From: a virus
Length of the DNA: 57,795 nucleotides
IMG/VR virus record: IMGVR_UViG_3300031857_000216
Location: 1 to 57,795 of that record
Direction: 5' to 3' (one strand)
Position 1 is the first letter of the stretch; each line of letters starts with the position of its first letter. The notes below the pieces were generated by a model. It was not told the origin of the DNA and made no database searches. It saw only the letters and a program-made list of their open reading frames with translations. This document shows positions 25,301 to 36,400 of this stretch, one piece after another. The position numbers and the translations under genes are program-made.

Positions 25301-26352
25301 TACTCGCCGTCGCCCTGCCCCTGCTTGGGCGCCTCGGCGGCCGAGACAACTGCGTCAATCGTTTCCCAGTCCATGTCGTCGGCCGCGGCAGCGACGAGCA
25401 TGGCCTCGTCCTCGTTGAGGTCAAACACGGTGACGGGGTCGAAGGGCCTCTGCTGAAGATGCGCCGAAAGAATAAGAGCCGAGTCGCTGTCGATGAAGAT
25501 ATGCGACTTCTCAACGAGGTCGTCATCGTCGTCAATGGCAAGATCGAGGGAGTAGACGTCGGCATCTACGAGCCCAAGATCGTCCCACGAGCCGCCGTCC
25601 CAAACGCGAACGTCTCCAAGCTCGTCAATCATGTAGAGGCGATCGATGCCACTTTCATCCATGCGAACGCGCGCAACAAACTCACGGACGGGCTCACCAT
25701 CGATCTCGTCGTTGGAGAACGCGTCAACGTCGGCGTCGTAGCGAGTGGCGGTCTCGTACTCGTAGGACTCGTCGTCTGAGGAAACGATGAATCCGCCGGC
25801 GATCGTGCCTTTCTTTCGCTCGCGCTCGACAATCGCCTGTGACCAGCGCCACGCGGCGTCTCCGCCCCAAAGCGCCCACGCGATGCGACCGTTGGACGGG
25901 AAGTTGTCCTCGCCCGGGTCCCAACCCTTCGCCTTCTTGTCAACCTCATGGCGTGGGAAGTACTTGGCGACGTGGCGAACCTTCCTAAGGCCGATCTGCC
26001 CACCGTTGGCGAGAATGCGCGCCGTGTTGAGACCGACGGGAGTTCCGCCGCGGCGATGCTCCTTGCGCCACTCAAGCGCCTTCTTAGCCTCCTCCTGCAC
26101 ACCCTTGGGAATGGTGTACATGCGCCCGGAGGCAACGACAACCTGAACACGAAGATCAGCGAGGGCGCCCGTGGCAAGATCGTAGTAGACTTGATCTACG
26201 TTTACATCTGCTTTAGACCAGACCTGTGCGGAGGCCAGAACCGCCAGCTCTCCGATATTCTCAACCATGTTGGTGGAGCGGTCAATAACGACGGCACTGG
26301 TGCCATCGGTAAAAAGCAGGTGGTTGGCTGATTGGCCAAAAAGCTTAGTCAT
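22312..26352 (-). CDS. capsid maturation protease, large multidomain fusion
   Basis: The 1,346-residue protein contains a U35-like prohead protease at about residues 785-905: IPLVIPEDAESGDGRIF, the His-containing QIHTADGHNGSVVVGRIDG and the Ser in FVRGVSADLDRF. A further domain (about 985-1150) has WFSNPKLSGATPLTVDDAGR, VFGHIAAWNTNHIG, KYSYFHTGVV, GIWVAGALRPSATPEQVRAL and NVPGFPIAR, the usual C-terminal companion of actinophage capsid proteases. Upstream domains include a Trp-rich segment (NFPSNGRIAWALWGG, about residue 150), a short KOW-like beta segment (GSRVSVNSQNRQGNIVGINP, about 375) and a Cys-containing LKIRWNTPGDWTRCYRQL (about 695). The C-terminus is helical and highly charged. At three to five times the usual length it is a fusion. 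It should cut the capsid delta domain. Confidence 0.85.
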   Translation of the reverse strand: MTKLFGQSANHLLFTDGTSAVVIDRSTNMVENIGELAVLASAQVWSKADVNVDQVYYDLATGALADLRVQVVVASGRMYTIPKGVQEEAKKALEWRKEHRRGGTPVGLNTARILANGGQIGLRKVRHVAKYFPRHEVDKKAKGWDPGEDNFPSNGRIAWALWGGDAAWRWSQAIVERERKKGTIAGGFIVSSDDESYEYETATRYDADVDAFSNDEIDGEPVREFVARVRMDESGIDRLYMIDELGDVRVWDGGSWDDLGLVDADVYSLDLAIDDDDDLVEKSHIFIDSDSALILSAHLQQRPFDPVTVFDLNEDEAMLVAAAADDMDWETIDAVVSAAEAPKQGQGDGEYTPEERSQKARKQVRDATGKFAAMGSRVSVNSQNRQGNIVGINPDTQSVRVRFDDGSETEVPAKDTTKAEDMAPQTMEVPSEDSRLDTSGILGQPRAPIDRPNATLPEGLPALTPDQLQQVIGDFPAWVKSQRERQQAPSPRRPVPTDADARASRQAFVRDLERRSGVQFEEDFVDLREHPLYSKLFKKKPIYNLYYNPMISAATVTDDEPMTPETSDVQPMYMAIVSPEDPRAVFDLVAIVPASAKSTTPATYKRVDKKWVRDDQILADLTSPTPPPVVPLSGADLQDTLAQIDGVTASGAVVAVGEGGLDRNRGGAEKLRRYWLYGKGALKIRWNTPGDWTRCYRQLRKYMGIRAKGYCSLRHKEATGVWPGSKFNIGRKRKGVRGGGFFEELYVPSEEDVVRYVYTRARIADARARVLTAAAGIELEMIEKKDGARFTIPLVIPEDAESGDGRIFKKGSIEIRELPLPLLWQIHTADGHNGSVVVGRIDGMERTEEGIGNAYGVFDSSSYGQEVERMVREGFVRGVSADLDRFEASESEADDEDAAAKGKKKTKKIGGDKIVIDHARVMAVTIVPKPAFQECRIYLDENTTVGESQEDKMNSIPDGVYAEDVDETEANAIVACGAVAGSIPTVPPATWFSNPKLSGATPLTVDDAGRVFGHIAAWNTNHIGMSYGTRPPRSKSKYSYFHTGVVRADDGKDYPVGQLTLAGGHASLEASAVDAAKHYDDTGSAIADVHAGEDAYGIWVAGALRPSATPEQVRALRASAPSGDWRPINGALELVAVCQVNVPGFPIARARVASGQVYALVAAGARVLAKMKSDPVTELAARIEALENAANASVDADDKAELSTRAAEARAKFEALKTEKHIEIVDLDIDLSARVASARAEAELGAISMRVRDRLAKEGKALPDGSYPIRNVEDLKNAIQAYGRSKKSKRAQVRRHIMKRARALGKSELIPEQWKAAAAIDEDVADISARVASAKARLAQDDQPET

Positions 26353-26370
26353 CTCGTTAGCACCTCGAGC

Positions 26371-27066
26371 TTACTTTATATCATCTGTGACGGGGCCACC
26401 ACCGACCCATGCGCGGCAGGTACGGGCAGACGCGCACTTGAAGTCGAAGGCCTCGCAGTACCCAAGCTCCCCGGCCTCATCGATGAGGTCGAATTCGTCC
26501 GCACGCGATTCATCGACGAGACCACCCTTGATGCAGTCCTTCATCTGAGGGCTGATGATGAATACCGCGCAGTTACCGCAGCGCTGCCTCTTTGCCTGCT
26601 CAACCGGGACCGACCACTCGTCGGCAAGCTTCTTCCAGTATCCGCGGTTCGCCTCGGCGGGGTTGAATGGCCCGTACATCGCCGTGTCAATTGCATTCTT
26701 GCGGTTCTTCAGGTTTAGGGCAATGTCCTTGGTTGCGGGCGGGCACTCAAACGCCGCGGCGGTTACGGCCTTGCGACCGCCAATCTTCATCTTGCGGTCG
26801 TTGCTCTCGGCCTCGTCATACTCGGCGATTGCGTCGATGTCAACGTCCACGTTGTAGAAGTCGGGGTCGTCTACCTCGTCAAAGAACTGCTCGGTGACGG
26901 GGAACCAGGCCTTGTTGTCGCGGATGTAGGTACTGCCCTTGTCGGCGCTACCGTATACCAGGTACTCGACCTCACCGGTGCCCCGGTTGATGATCGCATA
27001 CATGTCATCGTCCTCGGCCTTTGCCTCGGGCCACTGCCTCGGCGCCTTGAGTGGATTTTCAGCCAT
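26371..27066 (-). CDS. conserved Cys-rich protein of the head region
   Basis: The 231-residue protein has an acidic N-terminal half (DFYNVDVDIDAIAEYDEAES) and a C-terminal cysteine motif: RCGNCAVF, MKDCIKGG, ELGYCEAFDFKCASARTCRA then WVGGGPV. The six Cys residues in this order recur in actinophage proteins encoded near the portal and may bind a metal or iron-sulfur centre. The ATG at 27066 follows AGGACGGTT and lies 7 bp after the upstream stop. The function is unknown; the location suggests a head or packaged component. Confidence 0.75.
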   Translation of the reverse strand: MAENPLKAPRQWPEAKAEDDDMYAIINRGTGEVEYLVYGSADKGSTYIRDNKAWFPVTEQFFDEVDDPDFYNVDVDIDAIAEYDEAESNDRKMKIGGRKAVTAAAFECPPATKDIALNLKNRKNAIDTAMYGPFNPAEANRGYWKKLADEWSVPVEQAKRQRCGNCAVFIISPQMKDCIKGGLVDESRADEFDLIDEAGELGYCEAFDFKCASARTCRAWVGGGPVTDDIK

Positions 27067-27073
27067 AACCGTC

Positions 27074-27454
27074 CTAGTCGCTTCCCTTGAGTACAGACCA
27101 ATCAAAGCCGATGATCCAGTCAGAGTCGGATTCCTCGACGGGTCTTATTCTATACTGTATCCCACCGCTCGAGAACGTTGCAATGCCTTGATCATCAATA
27201 AACACGAGCATCGTGTCCTCGTCGAGTCTGTACGACCGCATGATCCCGTCCGTCGCCACCGACACCATCTCGACCCTCTCGTCTCCAAGGTAGTGAACCT
27301 CTGTGAAGAGTCGATAGATGAGACGACCTAGGCCGGAGGTTGGGCCCTCAAGAGCCTCAAGTACGGCGTAGCCGCCAATGAGGTTTGTTCTCCTAATCCG
27401 GTCCTCTAGGGTGGGGGGCTGGAGTCTTCTCTTGCTTTTACTTTTCTCTGTCAT
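27074..27454 (-). CDS. conserved hypothetical protein
   Basis: The 126-residue protein is basic at the N-terminus (KSKSKRRLQPPTLEDRIRR) and then beta-rich (EVHYLGDERVEMVSVATDGI, MRSYRLDEDTMLVFIDDQGI). I recognise no domain. It is the first gene after the 15-kb gene and has a GATATAAT promoter-like sequence just upstream. I chose the ATG at 27454; an in-frame TTG at 27463 is less likely. Confidence 0.7.
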   Translation of the reverse strand: MTEKSKSKRRLQPPTLEDRIRRTNLIGGYAVLEALEGPTSGLGRLIYRLFTEVHYLGDERVEMVSVATDGIMRSYRLDEDTMLVFIDDQGIATFSSGGIQYRIRPVEESDSDWIIGFDWSVLKGSD

Positions 27455-27473
27455 TGTAGTCAACCTTCACGCT

Positions 27474-27481
27474 ATTATATC
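27474..27481 (-). promoter_or_regulatory. putative -10 GATATAAT after the giant gene
   Basis: GATATAAT on the minus strand overlaps the gap just behind the stop of the 5,050-codon gene, 20 nt before the ATG at 27454. It would give the capsid-protease and capsid genes transcription independent of the very long upstream message. No clear -35. Confidence 0.45.
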
Positions 27482-27482
27482 G

Positions 27483-30400
27483 CTACACCACGGATGGTGG
27501 CACGAACTCCTGAGCGATCCTTTTTCTAATTTTATCGATGAGATCTGTTCTACCTTCTTTTTCAAGATCCATAATCAAACGAAACACGAGCGCCATGACG
27601 TCCGCCTCGAATTTGTCTTCGACACGGTTGATCAGATCAATAAGAGATGTAGACCCTGACGTAATAGCGTCATTCTCGAGGTACAGTCTTGCCTGCTTAA
27701 TGGCTCCTTCGAATCCGCCGCTATACGCGCCAGGCCCCATGACAACTCCAAGAGGCGTGTACCCGTACAAATTCCCGCTCATACCTCTCTCGGCAAGTTG
27801 TTTATAGATCTCAATCGCCTCGTCGATGCCGATCTGCCTTGGGGAGGGAGGGATGCCTGGTACGGCGTCATCGTAGTCGACAGACGGCCGGTATTCGTAT
27901 AGCCTGCCGTCGGGATGAACAATGAGCAGATTTCCGTTGCCTTCCACCCTCGCGTACACCCTCGAACCTATCGGAGCGGTTCTATAGCGAAGACGGCTGC
28001 CTGTCGCGAAATCAAGAAACGTATTGTACAAGACTGCGTCATGTGATGCGTAGTTAGATAGTTCGTAGAGCTCAGGCAACTTGATCAAACCGATCTCCTC
28101 GATGCTGTTCTCGAAGATGTCATCACTTGGGCCCGAGGGGTCCTTTAGTCTTTTCTCGTAGTATCTGGTGTCGAGTGCGTTGAGCCTGACCTTCCTCGAG
28201 GCATTCTGAGAATCCTCGCTCAGCTTGATGAATTCCTCAATTGGCACGCCGTTGATCTCGGTTACGCCTCTTCTTCTGAGCTCCTCAAGTAGATCGTCGC
28301 GGATTTCGCTAGACACAACGACACCAACGGCGGCGTCAATGCCGACGCGACCTTTGATCATCGTCTCATACATAAACGGCAGTGTTTCACTGTAGACTCC
28401 CATCTGATAGCCGCCCTTTGGCGTCCTCGATCCAAACTGATCTGTGGAGTTTGCGTAGAGGTCTGATCTCTCATAGATATTGGCGGCGTCAAAGATGATC
28501 GTCATAGATCCGTACATTGGATCAGCAATCGTCTTAAAGCCTTTTCTTGGAGACAGATAGACGTAGTCCGCGCCACCGCTACTGATGTCTGTCTTGCTTG
28601 ACATGCCGCTGACTGGTATGCCCTCAAGCGTTCTTGACGTCGTAGACAGCAGCGCACCAAACCCGCCGTGCTCGGGGCCGACCAACGCAGCTACAAGATT
28701 CTTAATCATCCAGTCCTGCGCCTCACTCAGGGTGATCTCTTCTCCATACAGAGCCGTGTAGTCGCTTGCTGCGGTCCACCGGTCCGCGGTCATCGTGTGG
28801 ATGAAGAATCCCGTGTCAGTTCTCTCCATCATATCGAAGACAAAGTCTTCAGGCATGATGTAGCGAACTAAGCCCGAGCTGTCTACGACCACCTTCAAGT
28901 CCTCTGGACCGATTCCGTACCTGCTCTTGATCTGCCCAAGAAGATCGTCTCGCCTATCCTGCTCGATGACGTTGTTTGCTGGGTCATTTATGCCAACAAG
29001 TAGACTGATGAGGCGATTCTCGATGAACACCCGCATGTCCTGCTCCTCGGCCGGTCGCGGAGACCGCACTCCCGCCTTCTCAAGAAGCCGAGCGATCACC
29101 TCCGGCGCATCGGCGCCGTCTACCTTGTCTATCGGAACGTCAATAGTGACCATGTTGTGGTATGCATTTGGGCCAGGCAGCCTTGCCTCTGACTGCGAGG
29201 CGATCGAGGTGAGACTTGGGTCTGTCGTCGATCTTACGAGAGTAATGTCGGCATCGGTGTCATCGTCTAGGTAGCTGTATACAGCGGTAGCTGCGCCTCC
29301 GCCCGTCGAAAAGCTCGCAAAGAACCTCTCGCTGATGACGATGTTTCCTTCGTCGTCGACAGAGGTGGTCGGTGCAAGATATCTGTCCCTAACTTCCCAC
29401 TCGGCGTCGTCAGACGCCGCGATCGCGAGATCACTTCCTGCCCACGGAGTCAGCTTGAAGCGAAGACGAAGCATTCTTTCGCCGCTCGGCGTCACGATCG
29501 TCATCGCGCGAACCTCAAGGTCCTCGATGTCGCCGGCGTCGATGGCGGACGCCAGCACCGGCATCTTGTCGCCGTCCTTATTGATGACGCGATCGACGAC
29601 GTCCATGAGAGATGGAACGTCCGTTGATCCGCCAAACGGCTTTGAGCTTAGGCTCTTTGTTGTCTCGGGCTCAAACCTGGGTCTACCCGTTGGCTCGATT
29701 ACGACGGGCTTATCGTCGACTACATCTACAGTTGAGTCAGAGTCCTTCTTGTTGTCCTGGCCAACAACCGCGATTCGGACGCGCTTCACGACGCCGTTGG
29801 AGTCCGTAACCTTGCTGACAACCCTGAACGTCGTGCCGCGGTCAAGAAGAATCTCATGCTCACTTGTGAGGCTGCTCAGTGAGCCAAGAGTCTGGTTGAC
29901 ACTGACTCCGCGCGTGCCCGCCGGCACCGCGATCTCAAGAACAAGTCCAAACTTGTCGTCATCGTCTCCGTACCTAGAGAACTGCTCGCCGGTGCTTGGG
30001 CTCAGACTTGTTGAGGAGTATCCTAGATCGTGAAACACCGCTCCAACAGGGTAGTCGGCGATTTCTCGGGCGTAGTCGCTATGAATGCCACGATGAAGAA
30101 CAAGATCAACCGGCGTGGTTGGCGCCGCCTCAAAGAGCCTGTCGAGATCTGCGACAAGATCATCAGCCTTCTCTCTAAGATTCGCAAGCTCGTCGGGAGT
30201 CTCGACGTAGTGAATGTCGGTTATATCGCCGCCGCGAAGATGCGTGTTGATGCCCATGTAGTCCGTGTCGGTGTAGTTCTCGAGCGCGGTATAGCTCTCC
30301 GCTAGCGGAAGATCATCAAAGTCAATGTCAGGATCGCCCCTATCAACACCGAATTCAGCCTCGTCATACGCAGATGCAAACTTATCCTGCGCGGCTCCAG

Positions 30401-33400
30401 CGGTACTTAGGGGCGCGATTTGGAGGAACGGATCGTCGCCGGCGTCAACGGAGTCGGTCGCCTCGTCGTCGTCGCTTGTTGCCGCAAGAAATATGGACGC
30501 TGCAGATCGCGCAAAGTCGGGGTGGAGCACCCCTTGCTCGCGCATGAGATTGATCTCGTCCGCAGTGAACCACCCGTACTGTGTGTTCTCGCCGTCCGCC
30601 TTCTCAAGGTCAATATTTGGCGATAGAAGAGATGGGTCGGCCTTGAAGATCTGCGTGGTGTATGCCCAACCAGTTGATGGCTCAAACACGTGAGTGCCAA
30701 TGAGGTCGAGGCCCTCGATCATCGCGCCCATCTCCTCAAGGAACTCCTCGCGAGCGGTGATGCCCGTCGTGTCCTTTGAGTTCAGCCTGTCCTTGTGCGC
30801 TCCACCTGGGTACGCCCACTTGCCGCCGCCGCCGGAGATTCCTGGCGCGCGCCTGGCAAGAAGATACGTATGTGAGCCCGTGTACTGGTTTATTTCTGCG
30901 CTGCGGATGAGCGCGCCGGCGGCGCCGTACCTGCCCCAGTATCGTTTTCCATCAATGGCGAAGTAGTATCCCTCGCCGTCGTCTGGGTCAGCCGTTCCGC
31001 CGTTGACCGGAGCAAAGAACGGAAGCATCGGCGGAGTCAGCACCCCGGCGCGGAGATCGTAGACGTCGCTCACCGAGATGTTGTCCGCGCTGTAGACACC
31101 GTCTTCATCCTGTGAGATCTTGTAGCCTCGCCATGTTCCGCCGCCGTCGCCGCCGTCGCCATCCGGCGCTACCTCTTCGACGTCTGGCTGCGGAGCTGGT
31201 GTCTCATCGGTAGTAGGTGCCTCGGTCTTGCGCCTCTGGCCGACCACGGCAACGCGCATGCGTGCAACGCCGCCATCCGGGTACTCAACCTTGCTGACGA
31301 CCCTAAACGTTGTGCCGCGGTCGATAAGAATCTCTTTTTCTTCAAGATTGGAGTCGGCAAGTCTCTCCATGTCAAGAGCATGGCTCCCTGCTGGAAGAAC
31401 AATCTCGACGATTAGTCCCCTGGAGACGGCTTCGAACGAGTACTCGCCCTCGACAAAGGGCAGCGTGGCTGACGCGTCCGTTGACGTCGACGTAAACGCG
31501 TGCTCAACGAAAAGATCGCCGACCTCGGCGTCCTCGAGCATGTCAATATACTCGCTATCTTTTGTTCCGTGAACTCCACGGTACAGAATAACGTCCTGGG
31601 TCGTCGTTGGGTGTAGATCATAGTAGCGATCCATGACCGCAACTTCATCTTTTGAATTCTTCGGTACACCATCGTGGCGACGAAGATCGCTGTTGATCTG
31701 TTGGTATCCATCCTCCACGTATTCCTGGAGAACATCTGGGAGACCGTACTCCTCCTCAAGCACGGGAATCTCGTCGAAGAGGCTAGGGCCGTAGCTCTCG
31801 CGCATCTCAAGAAGCATCTTCTCTACCTCATCTGCGCCGGAGACTGGCGCAGTCTGAAGATCGGGATCGACGTCGCTAAGCGTTGACTCGTCGATGCCCG
31901 GCTGCGGAGAGAACGGGTCGGTCTCGTCGGAGAAGTTTAGCTCGCTGCCCTTCCACATTCCATGTGAGGCAAGTCTTGCGATGGCGTTCGGGGACATGTC
32001 CGATAGCTGAGATGCAGTGGGAGCAAATGCCTTGTTCGTTTCATCGATCACCTGCTCGTTGGCGTACGAGCCGTGGTCAGCATGGAGGCTGCTCTCTACT
32101 CCAAGCTCCATGGCCAACTTGGCTGCGAGCGCGTCGGCACCCTGCGTTGGAGAGTACTGCTCGCCACCCTCGAACACAAGAGCGTTGCGATTTGCCGTCT
32201 CGTCGATCTGCTCTCCGAAGCGAGAGATCGCGGTCTCTCGATCTACGCCCATGAGGTTCATCCAGTATGCTATCGCTTTCTCACGATCTCCTGGGTTGAC
32301 TCCGCCCAACTCCTTGAGCGCATCGGAGTACATCCTGTCAACCTCGTCCTGCGACGTGCCTGGCTCGATCTTCAGGACGCGCACGGAATCCTTGGGAAGC
32401 ACAAGAGGCTGACCGGGAGCCGGCGACATAAAGGTGTCAACGACAAGAAGGTTGTCTAGCGAGTCTGGGTTTCTGTCGATCGTCGGCTGCAACCCGGAGA
32501 CGATGATCCACCTCGGCTTGTCCTCGTGACCCGTTCTAAGCATATGCCCGGCGACAACGTGGTTAAGCGCAAAGTGAATCGTGCCTCGCCCGTAGGCGTA
32601 CCGGCCAATCTCGTCCTCCTGTATCCAGTCTCCGCTTGGGCGCAGAAGCACGTTGCCCTCGTCGTCGTACTCCGGCTCAAACGAAGTCTCGTGAGTAAGC
32701 ATCAGCTGCTCGGTTGTTACTTCCGCGAGACGCCCGTCGGTGATCTGCTTGTTGCCTGACTCCTCAAGAAACTCTTGTTTTTCTCTCCGGCTTTGGGCCT
32801 TTCTTTCGTCTGCAGATTCACGTCCGAGTGAGGCAAGCCTCTCGAACTCTGCCATGGCGTCGCCATCTCCGCGCGAGCCGGCATAGAGAAGCGCTGATAC
32901 GTACGGCGCGACCTGCTGCGGTCCGCCGAATGACTCGTCCCTGTACGCGTCCTCCATGAGATGCGCGACGGCATCGGCAAACTTGATTGCCGTTTCCTTG
33001 CCTTCCTCGCTGTCGTAGTCGAGTCCGGCAATAACGTATGGGTTGATTGGCAGCAGGTCAACGTCGTCGTCCAGTTCAAAGTCAAGATCTACGACGTCCT
33101 CTGGGTCGTCTCTTCTCCAGCTTTGTCCGTAGCCGACGTTGCTTCGTTCCTTGTCCGGTACGCCGAATGCGATTCTTCTCTCGTTGCCGATCCGCCAGAC
33201 GTCGACGGAGATGTTTGCATCGCCAATTCTGACGGATCTTTTCTCGTCGGGCTCCATCTTGAGCTCGCCGTTAGTAAGAATCTTCTCCGCCTTCTTCACC
33301 TTTGCAAGTGGAGCAAGCGCCGATGAACGCAGTTCTTCGTCTATAACTTCAGGGGTTGGAGTCGCCCCCGAAGGGGCGTCACCTTTTGGGACTTGTAACT

Positions 33401-36400
33401 CGTCCAGTAACTCAATGACTCTTTCGACGTCCCTGGGTTTGATGGCTCCACTCGAGATGTATGCGCCGATTAGCTCGGAGATGACCTCGTCGCGCGGCCC
33501 GGGGAAGTCGCCCGCCTGGTCGAGGATCTCCTTGGCGACCTTCTCAAGCGGGTCCTTTTTCTTGGACTTGCTTTCCTTCGCCTTTTCCTCGACGTTCTCT
33601 CGAAGCGCCTCGGTTGTTCCAGCCTCGGGTTCGCCGGCCTCGCCTCCGCCTCCGGAGTCCGGAGCCTCGGGCTCCTTCACTCCGACCGGGCCCTCGCCGT
33701 CGTCATCGCCCTTCTTCTTGGCTGCCGCTTTTGCCGCCGCCTTCTTCGCCTTCTTCTCGGCGGCGTCGGCTGCGTCGATCTCGGCGCGCTCCTCCGGAGT
33801 TACAAGCTCTTCCCAGTTCGCCGGGCGCTTGCCCATCGGAATGTTCGGGTTGTAGATCCAGAGCCTCTGATCGTCGTCGTCCTTGACGACGGTCAGAGTG
33901 CGTGTGCCCTTTGAGAGATACTCGTTTGGTTCGTGATCGTCTCTCCGAACGAAGACGTTGTGCCAACCGTTCTTGCTGTAGCGAAGCACCGTACCGATGA
34001 AGCCCCACTTGTCGCGAACTCGCATACCGGGAACGATGAACTCGCCGTCACGGCTCCAGCCGCGCTCGGTGAGCTCCGGCGGTGGCAGCGCGTCGCCGAT
34101 CGGTCGGTTGTACCGCTGCTCGTTGAGAGTGACTCTAACCTCGTTGATGTAATCGCTAAGAACGTCCGCGTCAACGGCGTCCTCGCCGGTGCCGGAGATC
34201 TTTGGCATGTCGTCAAGAATGGCGGTAAGACGCTCGACAGCCTCGACGTCGTCAATCTCGCCAGACTCGTATGCGCGGCGGACCTCGTTGAAGTCGTCGA
34301 TGACCTTCTCGATCGCCTTGCGAACGGACGGCTTCTTGAAGTTTGTCGTCTCGGGGTCGATGATGCTTTCGGCAAACTCGCTTGCCTCCTCGAAGCGCTT
34401 CTGAACGTCGAAGGTCTTCTGCTCGGCGCTGACTCCTTCACCGGGAGTAAACTCGGTGCGATCAACTCCGTCTGCCTCGGGAGTCTCGTCGGGGATGCTC
34501 GATGTCGATGGTGCGTCCTCGGAGTCCACCTCTCCGCTCGTGACGGCCTCCGGGTCGCTAAGCTCGCCTGGCTTGACCGTCGCCGCGTCGATGAGGTCGT
34601 CAAGCGACGGAACGAGACAGTCGTCGTCACCAACCGCCGCGACAAGTCCGGACGCGTTGACTCCGCCGCCACCGCAGTTCCACGCCGCTGCAATCGCCTT
34701 GTCCATCTCGTAGCGTGCAACCTCGTCGCGATGACGCTCGAGGGCGGCGTCGTACTCCGCCTTCTTCTCATCGTAGCGATCGCGCTGCCCCTTGAGCGAG
34801 TCTAGTCGAGTGTCGGCGTCAGGCTTGCTGGGCGCGTCATCGAGCAGCGATGCGAGCAGGCCGCCCGTACCCTCGGCGTCCGCGTCGGCGGTGTGCCAGT
34901 TCTCAAGGTCGATTCCGTAGTGCTCAAGAAGCTGCGGCAGCCTGTGGCCCGCGGGGCCATCGGGGTTGCTAGCGGAGCGGCGCTCAAGAAGCGTGCGGGC
35001 AAGAACGAGCGTGTCGATGTAGCCGCCCGGCTCGTAATCAATGCTTGCATCGGCAAGAGCTCTTTCGAAGACGCCGCGATCGAACGGCATGTTGTGCGCT
35101 GCAAGAATCGCGTCAGGTCCAGCCCACTCGAGGAAAGCCGCGTGCGCCTCGCCCATGCCGGTCTGCTGCGCGAGGTACTCGTCGCTCAGCGAGTCGCCGT
35201 CGGCATCCTTGAGGTTTGCGCGCGACCACTCGCCGAGTGCCTCCCGAGGATCCATGAAGATGTTGAATCGGTCGACGACCTCGCCGTTGAGCATGCGCAC
35301 GGCGCCGAGCTGAACGGGCTTGTTCGTGTTGCCGGGATCAAAGCCCGTTGTCTCATAGTCAAAGACAACGATCTCGCGGGCCGCGATGGCTCGCTTGATC
35401 TCGGCCCAGTCCTTGGCGCCGGCGACAACGTCGGCGATGCGGCCCTGGAACGCCGGCTCGTCTGGCCTGCGCGGCGCCTTGGGACGATGCAGCGCCGGAG
35501 CGTCGCCCTTGGGCGGAGTTACTCCGCCGCGGCGAGCGTCGATGACGGTATTCTCGTTCCACTCCTTGCGCTGCGACTCGTGCCCGGGGAAGTATCCCTG
35601 AACGCTGACCTTGCCCTTGGGAGTCGCCTCGTCGCGGAACACGGACTCAATCACGAACGAGTCGCCGAGGGTCACGTCGCCAGGCTTGAGGTCCTGGGCG
35701 GCGTATCCGGTCTCGATGAGCTCCGGCTCATCAAGCTCCGTCGTGTCCTCGACGCCGAAGCGCTCGAGCAGGTAGCGCCTGCGGTTCTTCAGGCGCTCCT
35801 TGAGAAGAGCGGCGTCGTCTGGGTTGGTCACGATGTTGTCGACGAGCTCGTCAATCTGGCTCGGGCTGATGTTGAGAAGAAGCTTCACGCTCTCGCGGAC
35901 GTCGTCGTCGGTCATCGATCCAAAGACCGAGCCGCTATACCAGTTGACGTCCTCGTCGCGCATCGAGTCAATCTCAAGCACCTCGTCGCCAAACGAGTCC
36001 TTGGGACGACCCTGAGCTCGCCACATGAGCGCGCCGCCCGGATCGACGCGAACGGGATCGCCGTTTGCATCGGTGACGATGTTGTCGTATCCGGTGCCTG
36101 TTACGTCGTAGTTGGCGAGCCACGCGTCGATCGCAAAGTATTTGCGGATCTTGTCAAGGTACGCCTCGTCGCCGCGCATCACCCGCTCTTCAAAGTCTGC
36201 GGTGTCTGCGTCGGGAATAAGAATGGAGACGATGCGGTCCTTGCCATCGTCGGTGCCAGGGCGCACCTTCGCCGCGGGAACGCCAAGCGCCTCGTAGAGC
36301 ACCGACGCGAGAACCTCGTTGTCGAGGTGCGAGCGGGACTTGGGCGTCTTGACGTAGTATCCGCTGCCGTCGGGCGCCTGGTAGAAGCCGCCGGGATTGG

